NCBI GenBank assembly: GCA_963677785.2
Contig: CAXXDH010000003.1
Coordinates: 1,302,001-1,366,000, forward strand
Origin: G963665495 sp963677785
GTDB taxonomy: Bacteria; Desulfobacterota; Desulfovibrionia; Desulfovibrionales; Desulfovibrionaceae
Direction: 5' to 3'
DNA length: 64,000 nt
Shown here: piece after piece, positions 1-9,409 of the stretch
Position numbering within the stretch: position 1 is the stretch's first letter
How the letters are laid out: every line of letters begins with the position of its first letter
Program-made: the position numbers and the translations under genes
Notes under the pieces: generated by a model
Databases searched by the model: none
Told to the model about the DNA's origin: nothing
The model's input: the letters and a program-made list of their open reading frames with translations, nothing else

Positions 1-296
1 AACAAGTGGAAGATATGAAGAAATTTTAGGAAAATACGGATTATTGCATTAATATAGGGAATGACGCCTCTCGTAATTGTTTATAGGTAGCTGCGTATGT
101 TTTTTGTGGCTGCGCATCCATGTCTGGTGTTGTTGGCAGGAAAGGGCTAGGATACTTTCGCTGTTTGAGGGAGGGGGGATGCTTCCCATTATTATTTTTC
201 CACACGTTACGTCCGGTGAGCCGCAAGCGGTGCCTGAACGTTTGCGGAACGCAGGCCGGATTTTTTTGACCATGGTGTTGCCATGGAGTGAGAAAG
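1..296. other. no gene recognised
   Basis: No open frame here has a plausible start, ribosome site and family resemblance. The stretch presumably holds the promoter of the binding-protein gene that begins near 297. A short weak hairpin followed by a T-run lies around 225-268, but it is not strong enough to call. Confidence 0.4.
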
Positions 297-1058
297 ATGT
301 TGAAGAATATCCTATTCTTCTTTGCGATACTATCCTTACTCTTTGTTGCCCCACAGCCCTGTTTTGCAAATGATGCCGTTCTGCCGAAAACGGTTCGCAT
401 CACCACAAGTGATTGGCCTCCGTTTACTTCGACTACAGGTAAAGGCATCTACAGTGATATTGTCAATGACGCGTTCGCAGAAATAGGAATAACGCCAGAA
501 TATGTGTATTATCCGTGGCGGCGTGGAGAAAAAAATGTCGCTAGTGGAAAAATTTGGTGCATTTTTCCCTATACCATCAACGTCGAACGTTCGGCCTTGT
601 ATCTCTTTTCAGAGCCCCTCAACGAATCCAGTACGGATATTTTCTATTATGGCCCTGATAAAGAATATGTTTTTGAAAAGATAGCGGATTTGAAGTAGTA
701 CAGAATGGGTGGAACGGCCGGGTATTATTTTGCCGAGCTTTTTGCACGAGAAGGTGTGGAGGGCTTTTATACGCCGGATGAAACAAGCGGATTGCAGATG
801 CTGCAAAAGGGCCGCATCGATCTTTTTGTTCTCAACCACCTGGTGGGCTGGTATTTTATCAATGCCAATTTGGGCAAGGATAAGCATAAATTTCATACTG
901 TTAAAAAGCCCTTGTCCGTGAATCCGCAGCGACTTATGGTTTCCAGGACATACCCTGGGACACACGTGCTTCTGGAGCGTTTCAACAAGGCCCTTGCAAA
1001 AATGAAATCCGGCGACAAAATTAAATTGATTCTCAATAAGCATAGGGCATTACACTGA
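297..1058 (+). pseudogene. periplasmic solute-binding protein (SBP family 3), interrupted by an in-frame TAG
   Basis: The frame begins with a signal peptide (MLKNILFFF... ending near FANDA) and continues as a family 3 extracellular solute-binding protein, with phrases such as RITTSDWPPFTS and YYPWRRGEKN. A TAG stop at 696-698 interrupts it just before the typical YRMGGTAGYYF segment. The same frame then stays open to 1058, so a single base change explains the break. The ATG at 297 has GGAG about 8 bases upstream; a GTG at 288 is an alternative. The gene lies six bases upstream of a membrane histidine kinase and would be expected to supply its ligand-binding partner, as in other SBP/sensor pairs. 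As it stands the product would be a truncated N-terminal lobe. A sequencing error at the TAG cannot be excluded. Confidence 0.8.
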
Positions 1059-1063
1059 TCGAT

Positions 1064-3619
1064 ATGATTATGCTTACAGCCAAAAAACACCAGAGAACTG
1101 TAGCGCGGCCGAAAAAGTATTCCATTTCACGCAGGCTTACCATAAGTCTGATTCTTGCCGCCGCTCTTGTTTCAGCAGCGGCTTCGGCTGTGAATTATTA
1201 TATCACCATGAGCGAAGCGCAGCAGCAATTGGAACTAAAAGCCGACGAGTATTGCGAATTGATTGCCGACGCGTTGCGTATGCCGCTATGGGCGTTGCAT
1301 ACGGACAGTATCAAAAGCGTGGGCACCTCATACGCGCAGAATGAGTTCATAGCGGGGTTGAAGATTTTCGACAGTGATGATGCACCGTATTTTGAGCAGA
1401 AGCTGGACGACACAAATGGTCCCTTTTTATCGCGCGTAAAGAAAATCTACTATAAAAATGAATACCTGGGGTCTGTTGAGGTTGCCTTCAGCCGTGCCCA
1501 GTACCAAAAAAATCTGGCCCGCCTGCTGACCGCCAGCATTGTGGCCGCACTGGCTATCCTGGGCACATTGACATTGATAACGGGATCCTTGCTGCGGCGT
1601 TTTCTTGGCGTTCCTCTGAGAAATCTCAGCGCCCAAGTGGACGCTTATGCTTTCGGCCATTATGCTTTGCCCCATGCTGATCTGCATCCGGTTGAATTCT
1701 CACAGTTTATTTCCGTGCTGCATGATATGGGGCGCACCATAGAACAGCAGATGGATACACTGAAGGACGCGGAGAAAAAATACCGCAGCCTGATCGAAAC
1801 CCTGAACGATTGCGTTTGGGAAACCGACGCCCAGGGTGTGTTCACCTATATATCCCCGAGGTATGAGGATCTGCTTGGCTACAAAACGCGAGCAATGTTG
1901 GGAAAAAGCAGATTTTCCTTTATGCCCGAAGAGGAATCCCAAATGGCGCGCGAACGCTTTGAACTGTGCGTTGCCCAGGGCAGGCCCTTTTCCGGCCTGG
2001 AAACCTCACTGCTGGATACCAACGGAAAGTCTCTGCGAATCGAATACAACGGCGTGCCGATTTTCGACGGACCAGACAAAAAACTCGTGGGCTTGCGGGG
2101 CGTGGACCGCGATATTTCCGAACGCAAGGCCCGGGAACGGGCGGAACGAGATCGCAACGCGGCCGAAGCTGCGGCCCAGGCCAGAAGCGTCTTTCTGGAC
2201 AATTCCGGACAGGGGTTTCTCAGCTTTGGGACCGATCTGATCGTCGAACCCGAATACAGCAAGGAATGCCTGCATATTTTCAAAAAATCCATTGACGGGG
2301 AATCCATCGTCGAATTGCTTTTTCCGGACGATGCGGAATCCCAGGCCACCCTGGAGAAGAATTTCAAGCGTATTTTTGAGAGCACCAGCCGCTCCAAGCA
2401 ACGGGTTCTGTTGTCTCTGCTGCGGAAAGAGTACAGGCTGGAGGGGACATTTGTGGAGGCGGAGTACCGTCTGGTTGCAGACAAGATGATGCTGATCCTG
2501 ACGGATGTGACCCGCCGCAAAGAGCTGGAAAATGAAATCATTCAGGAACGCAACCGGTTGAAATTCGTTGTTTCCACCGTACGGGATTCCCAGGAATTTT
2601 TTACCACACTGGACGACTTCGATACCTTTCGCAAAGAGGATCTGCACGGTATGACCGAAGTCGGCGCGGATGCTGCGGAAATCCTGTCGGTCGCCTACCG
2701 GATGATTCATACCTTCAAAGGAAATTTTGCTCAGCAGGATTTCCTGTTTACCCCGCAGGCACTGCATACGCTGGAAAACCGTCTGGCCAGGCTGCTGAAG
2801 CAATCGAGGATCTCACTTGAGGACATTGCACGAATCCAGAACGACCTTCGGGAGTTCACGGCACTGGATCTTGATCTGGAGGTGATTGAAGAATTCCTGG
2901 GGCAGGAATTCCTGCAGCAACGAGGCGTGGTGATCATCACCGAAGCCCAGGCCGCCAGATTGGAAGCCATGGCCAACAGGTTGCTGGACAAAGCCATTGA
3001 TTTTTTTGATGCCGAAAGTCTGGAACTGCTCGCGGAAATCAGAAACATCCGCTCAGTGAACTTTAAAGACCTGCTCGCACATTACCCCAAAGCCGCGTGC
3101 GAACTGGCCGAGCGTTTTGAAAAAATGCTGCATCCCTTTGAGATTGAAGGGGAGGATTTTTACATCACTCCCGACGACTATATTCATTTCACAAAATCCC
3201 TGGTGCATGTCTTCCGCAATGCCGTGGACCATGGCCTGGAAACGCCTGATGAACGGATTGAGCTGGGAAAAGATCCGGCCGGCACCCTGCATTGCGAGGT
3301 AGGCCGTGAAAAAGACGCCATCCTGGTGCGTATCGAGGATGACGGCAGGGGGATCGATACGCAACATCTCCGGACCGTTGCCGTGGAGCGGGGTGTGCTT
3401 TCGCAGGAACAGGCGGACGCTGCTTCAGAGAGCGAGCTCATGGAAGTGATCTTCGAGATGGGTTTTTCCACCAGGGAGTCCGTGACCACTGTGTCCGGCA
3501 GAGGAGTCGGTCTTTCCGCCGTCAAAAAGGAACTCGACGCCCTGGGCGGAACCATCGCCATCGAATCTCACCCCGGAAAGGGGACCTCCCTGCTTTTTAC
3601 GCTGCCCGTCGAACGCTAG
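1064..3619 (+). CDS. membrane-bound PAS/Hpt CheA-like histidine kinase
   Basis: This 851-residue protein has a membrane segment near residues 24-46, a short periplasmic region, a second membrane segment near 152-176 and a linker. A PAS domain follows (about 238-350), then a second degenerate PAS-like region. An Hpt-like module carries IHTFKGN (His about 548), and a CheA-type ATPase domain ends the protein. The ATPase shows an N box (FRNAVDHGLETP, about 716), a G1 box (DDGRGI) and a late G box (GRGVGLSAV). Phosphotransfer from an Hpt histidine rather than an HisKA helix is the CheA arrangement, which is unusual in a membrane-anchored sensor. No receiver domain is present, so the partner regulator is elsewhere. 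The ATG at 1064 has no clear ribosome site and may depend on coupling to the gene ending at 1058; ATG at 1070 is an alternative. Confidence 0.8.
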   Translation: MIMLTAKKHQRTVARPKKYSISRRLTISLILAAALVSAAASAVNYYITMSEAQQQLELKADEYCELIADALRMPLWALHTDSIKSVGTSYAQNEFIAGLKIFDSDDAPYFEQKLDDTNGPFLSRVKKIYYKNEYLGSVEVAFSRAQYQKNLARLLTASIVAALAILGTLTLITGSLLRRFLGVPLRNLSAQVDAYAFGHYALPHADLHPVEFSQFISVLHDMGRTIEQQMDTLKDAEKKYRSLIETLNDCVWETDAQGVFTYISPRYEDLLGYKTRAMLGKSRFSFMPEEESQMARERFELCVAQGRPFSGLETSLLDTNGKSLRIEYNGVPIFDGPDKKLVGLRGVDRDISERKARERAERDRNAAEAAAQARSVFLDNSGQGFLSFGTDLIVEPEYSKECLHIFKKSIDGESIVELLFPDDAESQATLEKNFKRIFESTSRSKQRVLLSLLRKEYRLEGTFVEAEYRLVADKMMLILTDVTRRKELENEIIQERNRLKFVVSTVRDSQEFFTTLDDFDTFRKEDLHGMTEVGADAAEILSVAYRMIHTFKGNFAQQDFLFTPQALHTLENRLARLLKQSRISLEDIARIQNDLREFTALDLDLEVIEEFLGQEFLQQRGVVIITEAQAARLEAMANRLLDKAIDFFDAESLELLAEIRNIRSVNFKDLLAHYPKAACELAERFEKMLHPFEIEGEDFYITPDDYIHFTKSLVHVFRNAVDHGLETPDERIELGKDPAGTLHCEVGREKDAILVRIEDDGRGIDTQHLRTVAVERGVLSQEQADAASESELMEVIFEMGFSTRESVTTVSGRGVGLSAVKKELDALGGTIAIESHPGKGTSLLFTLPVER

Positions 3620-3710
3620 ACGTGTGGCGGGGGGCTTTGTAAGATATCTTCGTTATGGCATCGCCCGGGGCTTAATTGCCCTCAACAACGCGATTTACAG
3701 GGCTTCATAA

Positions 3711-3748
3711 AAAAGACAGCGCCCACGGGGCAGAAAGACGCTGTCTTT
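3711..3748 (-). terminator. intrinsic terminator of the leftward operon
   Basis: AAAGACAGCG at 3712-3721 pairs with CGCTGTCTTT at 3739-3748. Read on the minus strand, the hairpin is followed directly by a run of T, so it should end the transcript of the LarA-like gene. The plus strand lacks a T-run. Confidence 0.75.
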
Positions 3749-3806
3749 GGGTGTGAGCATCGGAGTGATGCCCGGCGCAGAAGGAGTTCGTGAGTGATGC
3801 GACTGC

Positions 3807-5210
3807 TCAGTGTGGAGGTCCTACGCGTTTGTTTCTGCAGGCATACATGGGGCAGCTTCTTTCATCATAAGGGGCAAGGCTGTCCTGAAAAGACGCCAGG
3901 TTGCCTGCATCGTCAAATGACATTTCTTCCGCGTCCGCGAGTATTTCTACCCCGGGGCGCTGCCGCATTTCTTCCAGCATGCATTCCGAGATGTACAGGT
4001 ATTCAAGCCTCAGCGTATTCGGAATACGGATCAGCCGGATGGCATGGGGAGCGTGCGATTCGCATGTCTTGACCGCAGCCTGGATGGCCGTACGGTCATT
4101 GGGCATGGAGATGGGCAGCGAGCCTGCGGCGTGCACGCCTGATGTCAGGCAGTTGGTATACACGGTTTCGCGGTTGTACTTGTTCGTCAGTTTGTCCGTG
4201 ACCAGGTCGGCCCGTGCCACGCCCGTGGCATTGCCTTCGCTTTTGTCGGTCACGTCCAGCACGCAGATACGTGAAACATCCGGACCGCCGCTGATGGCAG
4301 TGGTCGAGGGACGTCCCGTGATGTTGGTGTCCATGCCGCTGCCCGAGAATTCTTTGCCTATGTTGTCCACCACCAGAACATCCAGCGGACCGGAGGCAAG
4401 GGGGGCGTCCAGCGGGCCCAACGGCAGGCGGGGCATGCAGCGCATGGCCTGTTTCAGATATTCGCGTTCTTTTTCGATCATTGTTTCAGGTTCGAGCACC
4501 ACCACTCTGGCCAATTTGTCATAGGCGTTCTCGATGGTGCCGACTCCGAAAAGCACCTTGCAGGTGTCGAGTTTGATCCTGGACATTTCAACAACAAAGC
4601 GGCCCACGTAATTGAATCCCCAGGCGTGGCAATTGTCCGCGCCCGACCGTTTTCCCAGGCCGATGGAGAGCATTTTCACCAGGCCGCTTTCATTTTTGTA
4701 GCGTAACGCGCTGTGCGGCTTGATGCGGTTGAAAAGCACGATGCCGTCCGCCTCGTAGGCCAGCTTGTCGATACGTATTTCCATGCCGTTGTCCAGCTGT
4801 CCCACTTTGACCGTCTCCATGGACGACCGTATAGGACATCCGGCGCTTTCTTCCGTAACGCCCAGGTGCTCGAGCATGGCGACCTGGCCTTCCGCGGTGC
4901 CTCCTCCATGGCTTCCCATGGCGGGAACAATAAACGGCTTCGCTCCGCTGGCGCTGATCTCGCTTACCAGCGTACGCACCAGTTCGGGTAAATTGGCTAT
5001 GCCCCGGCTGCCTACAGTGACGGCAATGCTCATGCCTGGCTTGAGCCCCCGGACCACAGGAGCCTCGGCCACGGCCGCGCGTACTGCCTGCTCCGGATCC
5101 ACCGGTTCGGGCGTCTGGAAGGTCTGCCGGATCAATGCCATCTTCGGGATGGCCACGTGTCCCACCAGCTTGACATAGCTGGGAACCCCGGAAGTGCCTG
5201 TTTTCATCAT
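3807..5210 (-). CDS. LarA-family (DUF2088) nickel-dependent racemase/epimerase
   Basis: This 467-residue cytoplasmic protein belongs to the DUF2088/LarA family. The family fingerprint MGSHGGGTAEGQ lies near residues 97-108, and KPHSALRYKNESG follows further on. Characterised family members use a nickel-pincer nucleotide to move a hydride on C2 of 2-hydroxy acids (lactate, malate and sugar acids in different subfamilies). The specificity of this one cannot be read from sequence. The cofactor genes larB, larC and larE are not in the window and must be elsewhere if the enzyme is active. It is the last gene of a leftward operon, six bases after a 2-hydroxyacid dehydrogenase. A role in interconverting the stereoisomers of that enzyme's substrate is a reasonable inference. 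Confidence 0.75.
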   Translation of the reverse strand: MMKTGTSGVPSYVKLVGHVAIPKMALIRQTFQTPEPVDPEQAVRAAVAEAPVVRGLKPGMSIAVTVGSRGIANLPELVRTLVSEISASGAKPFIVPAMGSHGGGTAEGQVAMLEHLGVTEESAGCPIRSSMETVKVGQLDNGMEIRIDKLAYEADGIVLFNRIKPHSALRYKNESGLVKMLSIGLGKRSGADNCHAWGFNYVGRFVVEMSRIKLDTCKVLFGVGTIENAYDKLARVVVLEPETMIEKEREYLKQAMRCMPRLPLGPLDAPLASGPLDVLVVDNIGKEFSGSGMDTNITGRPSTTAISGGPDVSRICVLDVTDKSEGNATGVARADLVTDKLTNKYNRETVYTNCLTSGVHAAGSLPISMPNDRTAIQAAVKTCESHAPHAIRLIRIPNTLRLEYLYISECMLEEMRQRPGVEILADAEEMSFDDAGNLASFQDSLAPYDERSCPMYACRNKRVGPPH

Positions 5211-5216
5211 GGCCGG

Positions 5217-6179
5217 TTATTTGTAGATTTCAGGGTTGAGGACTCGTGGAGAGCGTTCGCCCGCCAGGATCATGTCGATGTCCCGAATGTTCATCAGGCT
5301 CATCCGTTCGACGGATTCCCTGGTGTCCGCACCGGAATGAGGAGTGAACACCACGCGCGGGCTTTTGAATATGGGATGGCTGCGGTCAGGCGGTTCCTGG
5401 TCGTAGGCGTCGATGCAGGCGCCGCCCAGTTCGTTCTTTTCCAGGGCCGCTGCCAGCGCATCCATATCCAGCACTTCGCCGCGGGCGAAATTAATCATCG
5501 CGGCGGTGGGTTTCATCAGCTTGAGCTGGTCGGCGCCGATCAGCTTGCTGTTGTCCTTGCCGCCGAAAACATGCAGCGAAACATAATCGGATTCGGCCAG
5601 CAGTTCGTCCAGGCTTTTGAGCTCGATGCCGTGTTCCTCGACAAAATCTATCTGGGGGTACAAATCCGTGGCCAGAATCCGCATGCCCAGGGCTTTGGCT
5701 TTGAGCGCCAGCATCCTGCCGATATTGCCCAGTCCCACGATACCCAGGGTCTTGCCTTCGATTTCCGTGCCCACATAGCGCACCCAATCGCCGTCGACAA
5801 CGACCCTGTGCCCCATGGGAATACGCCTGGCCAGGGAGAACATGCTCCCCAGGACCAGCTCCACCACGGCGTTGGCATTGGTTCCTGGTGCGTTGAGTAC
5901 GGGGATGCCCCGTGCCGTGCAGGCCTGAATGTCGATATTGTCCACGCCCACGCCATGCTTGAGCACGGCCTTGAGCTTGGGAGATTTCTCGATCAGCTCC
6001 TCGGAAGCGCCGATGAGCCCGACAACCAGCACGTCCATGTTTTGGGCGTGTTCCATTGCGCCGCCGTGGGGCACACCGGTGTCGATGCAGCGGATCAGCT
6101 CCCACTTGCGGTCGGTGATCGCCTGCGGAGCACTGCCGATGGTGGCGAAGCCGGGCGAGGTGGTTACAACAGTAGTCAT
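5217..6179 (-). CDS. D-isomer-specific 2-hydroxyacid dehydrogenase (NAD)
   Basis: This 320-residue protein has the 3-phosphoglycerate dehydrogenase-like fold. The nucleotide-binding motif is GLGNIGRML, NFARGEVLD marks the substrate arginine region, and FTPHSGADTRESVERM contains the catalytic histidine. It should oxidise a 2-hydroxy acid to the 2-oxo acid or the reverse. The start at 6179 (MTTVV...) is chosen because AAGGA lies 8 bases upstream; the longer open frame upstream looks like untranslated leader. A G+C-rich hairpin lies in the gap to the preceding gene (about 6222-6262). Serine/phosphoglycerate, hydroxypyruvate or sulfolactate-type dehydrogenases are all compatible with the sequence. 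Operon context favours a sugar-acid role. Confidence 0.82.
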   Translation of the reverse strand: MTTVVTTSPGFATIGSAPQAITDRKWELIRCIDTGVPHGGAMEHAQNMDVLVVGLIGASEELIEKSPKLKAVLKHGVGVDNIDIQACTARGIPVLNAPGTNANAVVELVLGSMFSLARRIPMGHRVVVDGDWVRYVGTEIEGKTLGIVGLGNIGRMLALKAKALGMRILATDLYPQIDFVEEHGIELKSLDELLAESDYVSLHVFGGKDNSKLIGADQLKLMKPTAAMINFARGEVLDMDALAAALEKNELGGACIDAYDQEPPDRSHPIFKSPRVVFTPHSGADTRESVERMSLMNIRDIDMILAGERSPRVLNPEIYK

Positions 6180-6273
6180 AAGAATATCCTTTATACGTAC
6201 GATACGCGCGTCATATGGAAATACCGCCGCGCGGGGCATGAGTCTCCCTCGCGCGGGCGGCTTTTCCCGTGTA

Positions 6274-7173
6274 TCAGACTTCGATCTCGAATTTATTGAG
6301 TACGGCCTTGATCTTTTCATCCAGTTCCGGAGTGGGGATCAATGCGGGCTGTCTGCTTGCGCCGACGCTGTTGTCCAGGAGATAAAGCGCGCGCTTGACC
6401 ATGGCCGGGGCAAAGCCCAGGCCGTAGAGGTCCACACGCAGCTGGGTAAAGCGTTCCTGGTGCTGCAGGGAGCCTTCGATGTCGCCCTTTTCATAGCATT
6501 TGCAAATGGCGTTCATCACCTCGGGCATGACGTTGGCAAGGCCGGAGATGCATCCGCCCGCGCCGTTGGAAAGCGCGTAGTGAATCAGGGAATCCGGGCC
6601 GGAAAACACGTCGAAGTCATCGCGGTCCCGGGCGATCTCCAGGTAGGCGTCCAGGGATTCCTTGCCGCCGCCGCTGTCCTTGATGCCCAGAATGTTGGGA
6701 TGGTCGGCCAGCCGCGCCGCGGTCTCCGGCTCGATGTGGTTCTGCGTACGGGCCGGAATGTCGTAAAGGTAGATGGGTTTGTCGATGGTGTCGGCGATCC
6801 GGCTGTAGTGGGCGTAGAGGCCTTCCTGGGTGCAGCCGATAAAGTACGGAGTGATTACCGCAAGGGCGTCCACGCCCAGGGTGGCGAACTCTTTGGACAG
6901 CAGAATGGTCTCATAGGTGGACGGCGTGCCCGCGTTGACGAAAACCTTCACCTTGCCGGCGGCTTCTTCCACAACCTCGGCGCAGATGCGGACCTTTTCC
7001 GGAAAGGTCAGGGCGGTGAAGTCGCCATTGGTGCCGCAGGCCAGAATGTTGTTTCCGGCCGCCACCTGGCGGCGGACCTGTTTTCTGACGGCCGCGTAAT
7101 CTATGGCCTCGTTGTCGTCGAAACAGGTTACCAGTGCTACAAAGGGCAATATTTCTTTCATGGATTTGCTCAT
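6274..7173 (-). CDS. DHDPS-family aldolase/dehydratase (copy 1)
   Basis: This 299-residue class I TIM-barrel enzyme is of the dihydrodipicolinate synthase/N-acetylneuraminate lyase superfamily. GTNGDFTAL stands in the pyruvate-binding loop position, YDIPARTQ contains the catalytic tyrosine, and GIKDSGGG contains the Schiff-base lysine. The GTNGDF variant and the catabolic neighbours argue against lysine biosynthesis and for a 2-oxo acid aldolase or sugar-acid dehydratase. A closely similar paralogue lies at 16224-17108 in the opposite operon. The intergenic distance to the upstream alcohol dehydrogenase gene is six bases. Confidence 0.85.
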   Translation of the reverse strand: MSKSMKEILPFVALVTCFDDNEAIDYAAVRKQVRRQVAAGNNILACGTNGDFTALTFPEKVRICAEVVEEAAGKVKVFVNAGTPSTYETILLSKEFATLGVDALAVITPYFIGCTQEGLYAHYSRIADTIDKPIYLYDIPARTQNHIEPETAARLADHPNILGIKDSGGGKESLDAYLEIARDRDDFDVFSGPDSLIHYALSNGAGGCISGLANVMPEVMNAICKCYEKGDIEGSLQHQERFTQLRVDLYGLGFAPAMVKRALYLLDNSVGASRQPALIPTPELDEKIKAVLNKFEIEV

Positions 7174-7179
7174 GTATTG

Positions 7180-8325
7180 TTAAAGGATGCTCGTATAAAT
7201 TGCGCGAATCTCGTCGCGCGTGAGGGGCTTGGGGTTGTTGTTCAGCAGCCGCTTCACTTCCAATGCCGCGTCCACGATGGTGTCGAGGTCTTCCGCGGGA
7301 ATGCCCAGGTCGCTCATCCTGGCGGGAATGCCCAGGTCGCGGCTGAGTTCTTCCAGCGCGTCTACAAAGATGTCGGCCTTTTCCGCATCGCTTTTACCCG
7401 CCAGATCTTTGCCGCACAGCGGCGCGATGGCGGCCAGCTTGGCGATACAGGCGTCCTTGTTGGCCTTGAACACCGGAGCCAGAAGAATGGCGTTGGATAC
7501 GCCGTGGGGGATGCGGTAGCGTCCGCCAAGCGGATAAGACAATGCGTGCACGGCGTTGGTTCCGGAGCTGGCGATACAGATCCCGGCGTAAAAAGAAGCC
7601 AGGATCATTTCCCCGCGGGCTTCCAGATCCTTGCCGTTGGTGAAGCACTTCTTGAGGCTTTTAAAAATGAGGCGTGTCGCCTCCACGGCCAGCACGTCGC
7701 TCAGCAGATTGGCCTTGTTGGAAATGTAGCATTCGAGCGCGTGGCACAGGGCGTCCATCCCGGTGGAAGCGGTGATGGGGGCGGGCAGGCCGAGAATCAG
7801 ATCGGGATCCAGAATGACCCTGTCCGGCATGAACGCGTCGCAGACAATGCCGACCTTGAGCTGCTGGGCCGGCCGGTAAACAATGGCGTTGGGCGTGGCT
7901 TCGGCGCCAGTGCCCGCGGTGGTGGGAATCATCACCAGCTGCACCGTACGTTCTTTCGGCAGTTTGCCGTCGAACAGATCCACAATGGAGGGGCCGCCGT
8001 TGAGCATCACGGCCACGAGTTTCGACATGTCCATGACGCTGCCGCCGCCCAGGGCGACAATGCTCGTAAGGTTCAGCCTGGAAAGTTTTTCTACGACTTC
8101 AGTAACCTGGTCTTCGGAGGGTTCCGGCGGCACGTCGATGAATTCGTGCACGGTTTCGGCCCCGGCCAGACACTGCTCTTTGACTTTCCCCAAAATTCCG
8201 CTGGACGCAACGCCCTTGTCGGAAAGCAGCAGCACTGTGCCGCCTTTCAGGCTCTCCGCCAGTGTAGTGATCTTACCGGCGCCGAATTCGATTCCGGATG
8301 GAAGCAGGCATTTGAACATTTCCAT
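7180..8325 (-). CDS. iron-containing (group III) alcohol dehydrogenase
   Basis: This 381-residue protein is of the Fe-ADH family. GGGSVMDMSK and TTAGTGAEAT bind the nucleotide. The metal site is formed from an aspartate in the DALCHALE segment and histidines in DALCHALECY and HALSYPLGGRYRIPHG. It should interconvert an alcohol (or hydroxy acid) and the aldehyde (or oxo acid) with NAD(P). Its place between the DHDPS-family gene and pdxA suggests that it acts on the same four-carbon or three-carbon intermediates, for example oxidising an alditol acid or reducing an aldehyde product. Family specificity is broad, so no substrate is assigned. Confidence 0.85.
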   Translation of the reverse strand: MEMFKCLLPSGIEFGAGKITTLAESLKGGTVLLLSDKGVASSGILGKVKEQCLAGAETVHEFIDVPPEPSEDQVTEVVEKLSRLNLTSIVALGGGSVMDMSKLVAVMLNGGPSIVDLFDGKLPKERTVQLVMIPTTAGTGAEATPNAIVYRPAQQLKVGIVCDAFMPDRVILDPDLILGLPAPITASTGMDALCHALECYISNKANLLSDVLAVEATRLIFKSLKKCFTNGKDLEARGEMILASFYAGICIASSGTNAVHALSYPLGGRYRIPHGVSNAILLAPVFKANKDACIAKLAAIAPLCGKDLAGKSDAEKADIFVDALEELSRDLGIPARMSDLGIPAEDLDTIVDAALEVKRLLNNNPKPLTRDEIRAIYTSIL

Positions 8326-8364
8326 GGTTTCCTTCCTTTCGCCTCAGGACTACGAGGCGTTCTG

Positions 8365-9405
8365 TTATTGGGCTTTCCGGCCCGTGGCCAGCATGGCCGC
8401 GTATTCTATGGCGTTTTTCATGCTCATATGACCGGCGACATTTTTGCCCGCATTTTCAAACGCGGTGCCGTGGTCCACGGAAGCCCGAACAATGGGCAAC
8501 CCCAGGGTCACATTGACGCCCGTGAGTCCGGACCAGGTTTTTGTCTTGTCGTCGTATTTGAAGCTGATCAATTTCATGGGGATATGGCCCTGGTCATGGT
8601 ACATGGCCACCACCAGGTCGTAGCCGCCGCCAAGGGCTTTGCAAAAGATCGTATCCGGAGGATACGGACCGCTTGCGTCGATGCCTTCGGCCTGGGCCTT
8701 TTCAATGGCGGGCGAGATGATCCGCTGCTCTTCGTCGCCGAACAATCCGTTTTCCCCGGCATGAGGATTCAGCCCGGCCACGCCGATGCGGGGGGATTCT
8801 ATGCCAAGTTGTTTCACTGCCGCATTGCCGAGCCGTATGACGTCCAGCACGCGCTGGGTCGTCATTTCCGGCCCCACTTTGGCCAGGGGTTTGTGCGTGG
8901 TGACATGGGCGATACGCAACGGACCGTCGGCCAGCATCATGCAGTACTGGGCCGTATCGGTGAGTTTCGCGTATATCTCCGTATGGCCGTCGTAGTGGTG
9001 TCCGGCCAGGTTCATGGCTTCCTTGTTCAACGGCGCCGTAACCGTGCCGTCGATCTCGTCGGCCAGGGCCAGTTTGATGGCTGTTTCAACCGAACGGAAT
9101 GCCGCGTTGCCGCACCGGGGGGCCACCTTGCCCAGGGCGTAACCGTCCAGGTCAAGGCCTTCCAGAGGATACACGTCGATGGTCCCGAGAGTTCCTTCGG
9201 CCTCGGCCGGCGCGTTCACAATCCGTACTTCCGCATCGGAGTGGACGATTTCCTTCACGGCATGGCGCATGACCTCGGGATCGGCGATGACCACCGGAAT
9301 GCACATGTCGTAAACAGCCTGTTCGGAAAGCGCCTTGACAATGATCTCCGGACCAATGCCCGCGGGGTCTCCCATTGTAATGCCCAGAATGGGACGTTTT
9401 TTCAT
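8365..9405 (-). CDS. pdxA2: PdxA2-type 4-phospho-sugar-acid dehydrogenase
   Basis: This 346-residue protein is of the PdxA family, with GDPAGIGPEI at the N-terminus and metal-ligand segments around HYDGHTEIYA, NPHAGENGLFGDEE and YHDQGHIPMK. Next to a DUF1537 kinase, PdxA paralogues (PdxA2) are known to oxidise and decarboxylate 4-phospho-threonate or 4-phospho-erythronate to dihydroxyacetone phosphate. Here a DUF1537 gene lies directly upstream (decayed, 9410-10406) and an intact one lies at 14909. A role in vitamin B6 synthesis is less likely given this context. Confidence 0.85.
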   Translation of the reverse strand: MKKRPILGITMGDPAGIGPEIIVKALSEQAVYDMCIPVVIADPEVMRHAVKEIVHSDAEVRIVNAPAEAEGTLGTIDVYPLEGLDLDGYALGKVAPRCGNAAFRSVETAIKLALADEIDGTVTAPLNKEAMNLAGHHYDGHTEIYAKLTDTAQYCMMLADGPLRIAHVTTHKPLAKVGPEMTTQRVLDVIRLGNAAVKQLGIESPRIGVAGLNPHAGENGLFGDEEQRIISPAIEKAQAEGIDASGPYPPDTIFCKALGGGYDLVVAMYHDQGHIPMKLISFKYDDKTKTWSGLTGVNVTLGLPIVRASVDHGTAFENAGKNVAGHMSMKNAIEYAAMLATGRKAQ

Positions 9406-9409
9406 GCTG

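Noticed and set aside
696..698. TAG read as pyrrolysine
   Set aside because: Pyrrolysine occurs in some relatives (Bilophila) but in methyltransferases; a binding protein with TAG where relatives have an ordinary residue is better explained as a nonsense mutation.
5217..9405. Sulfolactate/sulfonate degradation cluster as in Bilophila
   Set aside because: The 2-hydroxyacid dehydrogenase could fit, but no sulfo-lyase, Xsc, isethionate lyase or sulfonate-specific gene is present; DUF1537 plus PdxA2 argues for sugar acids.
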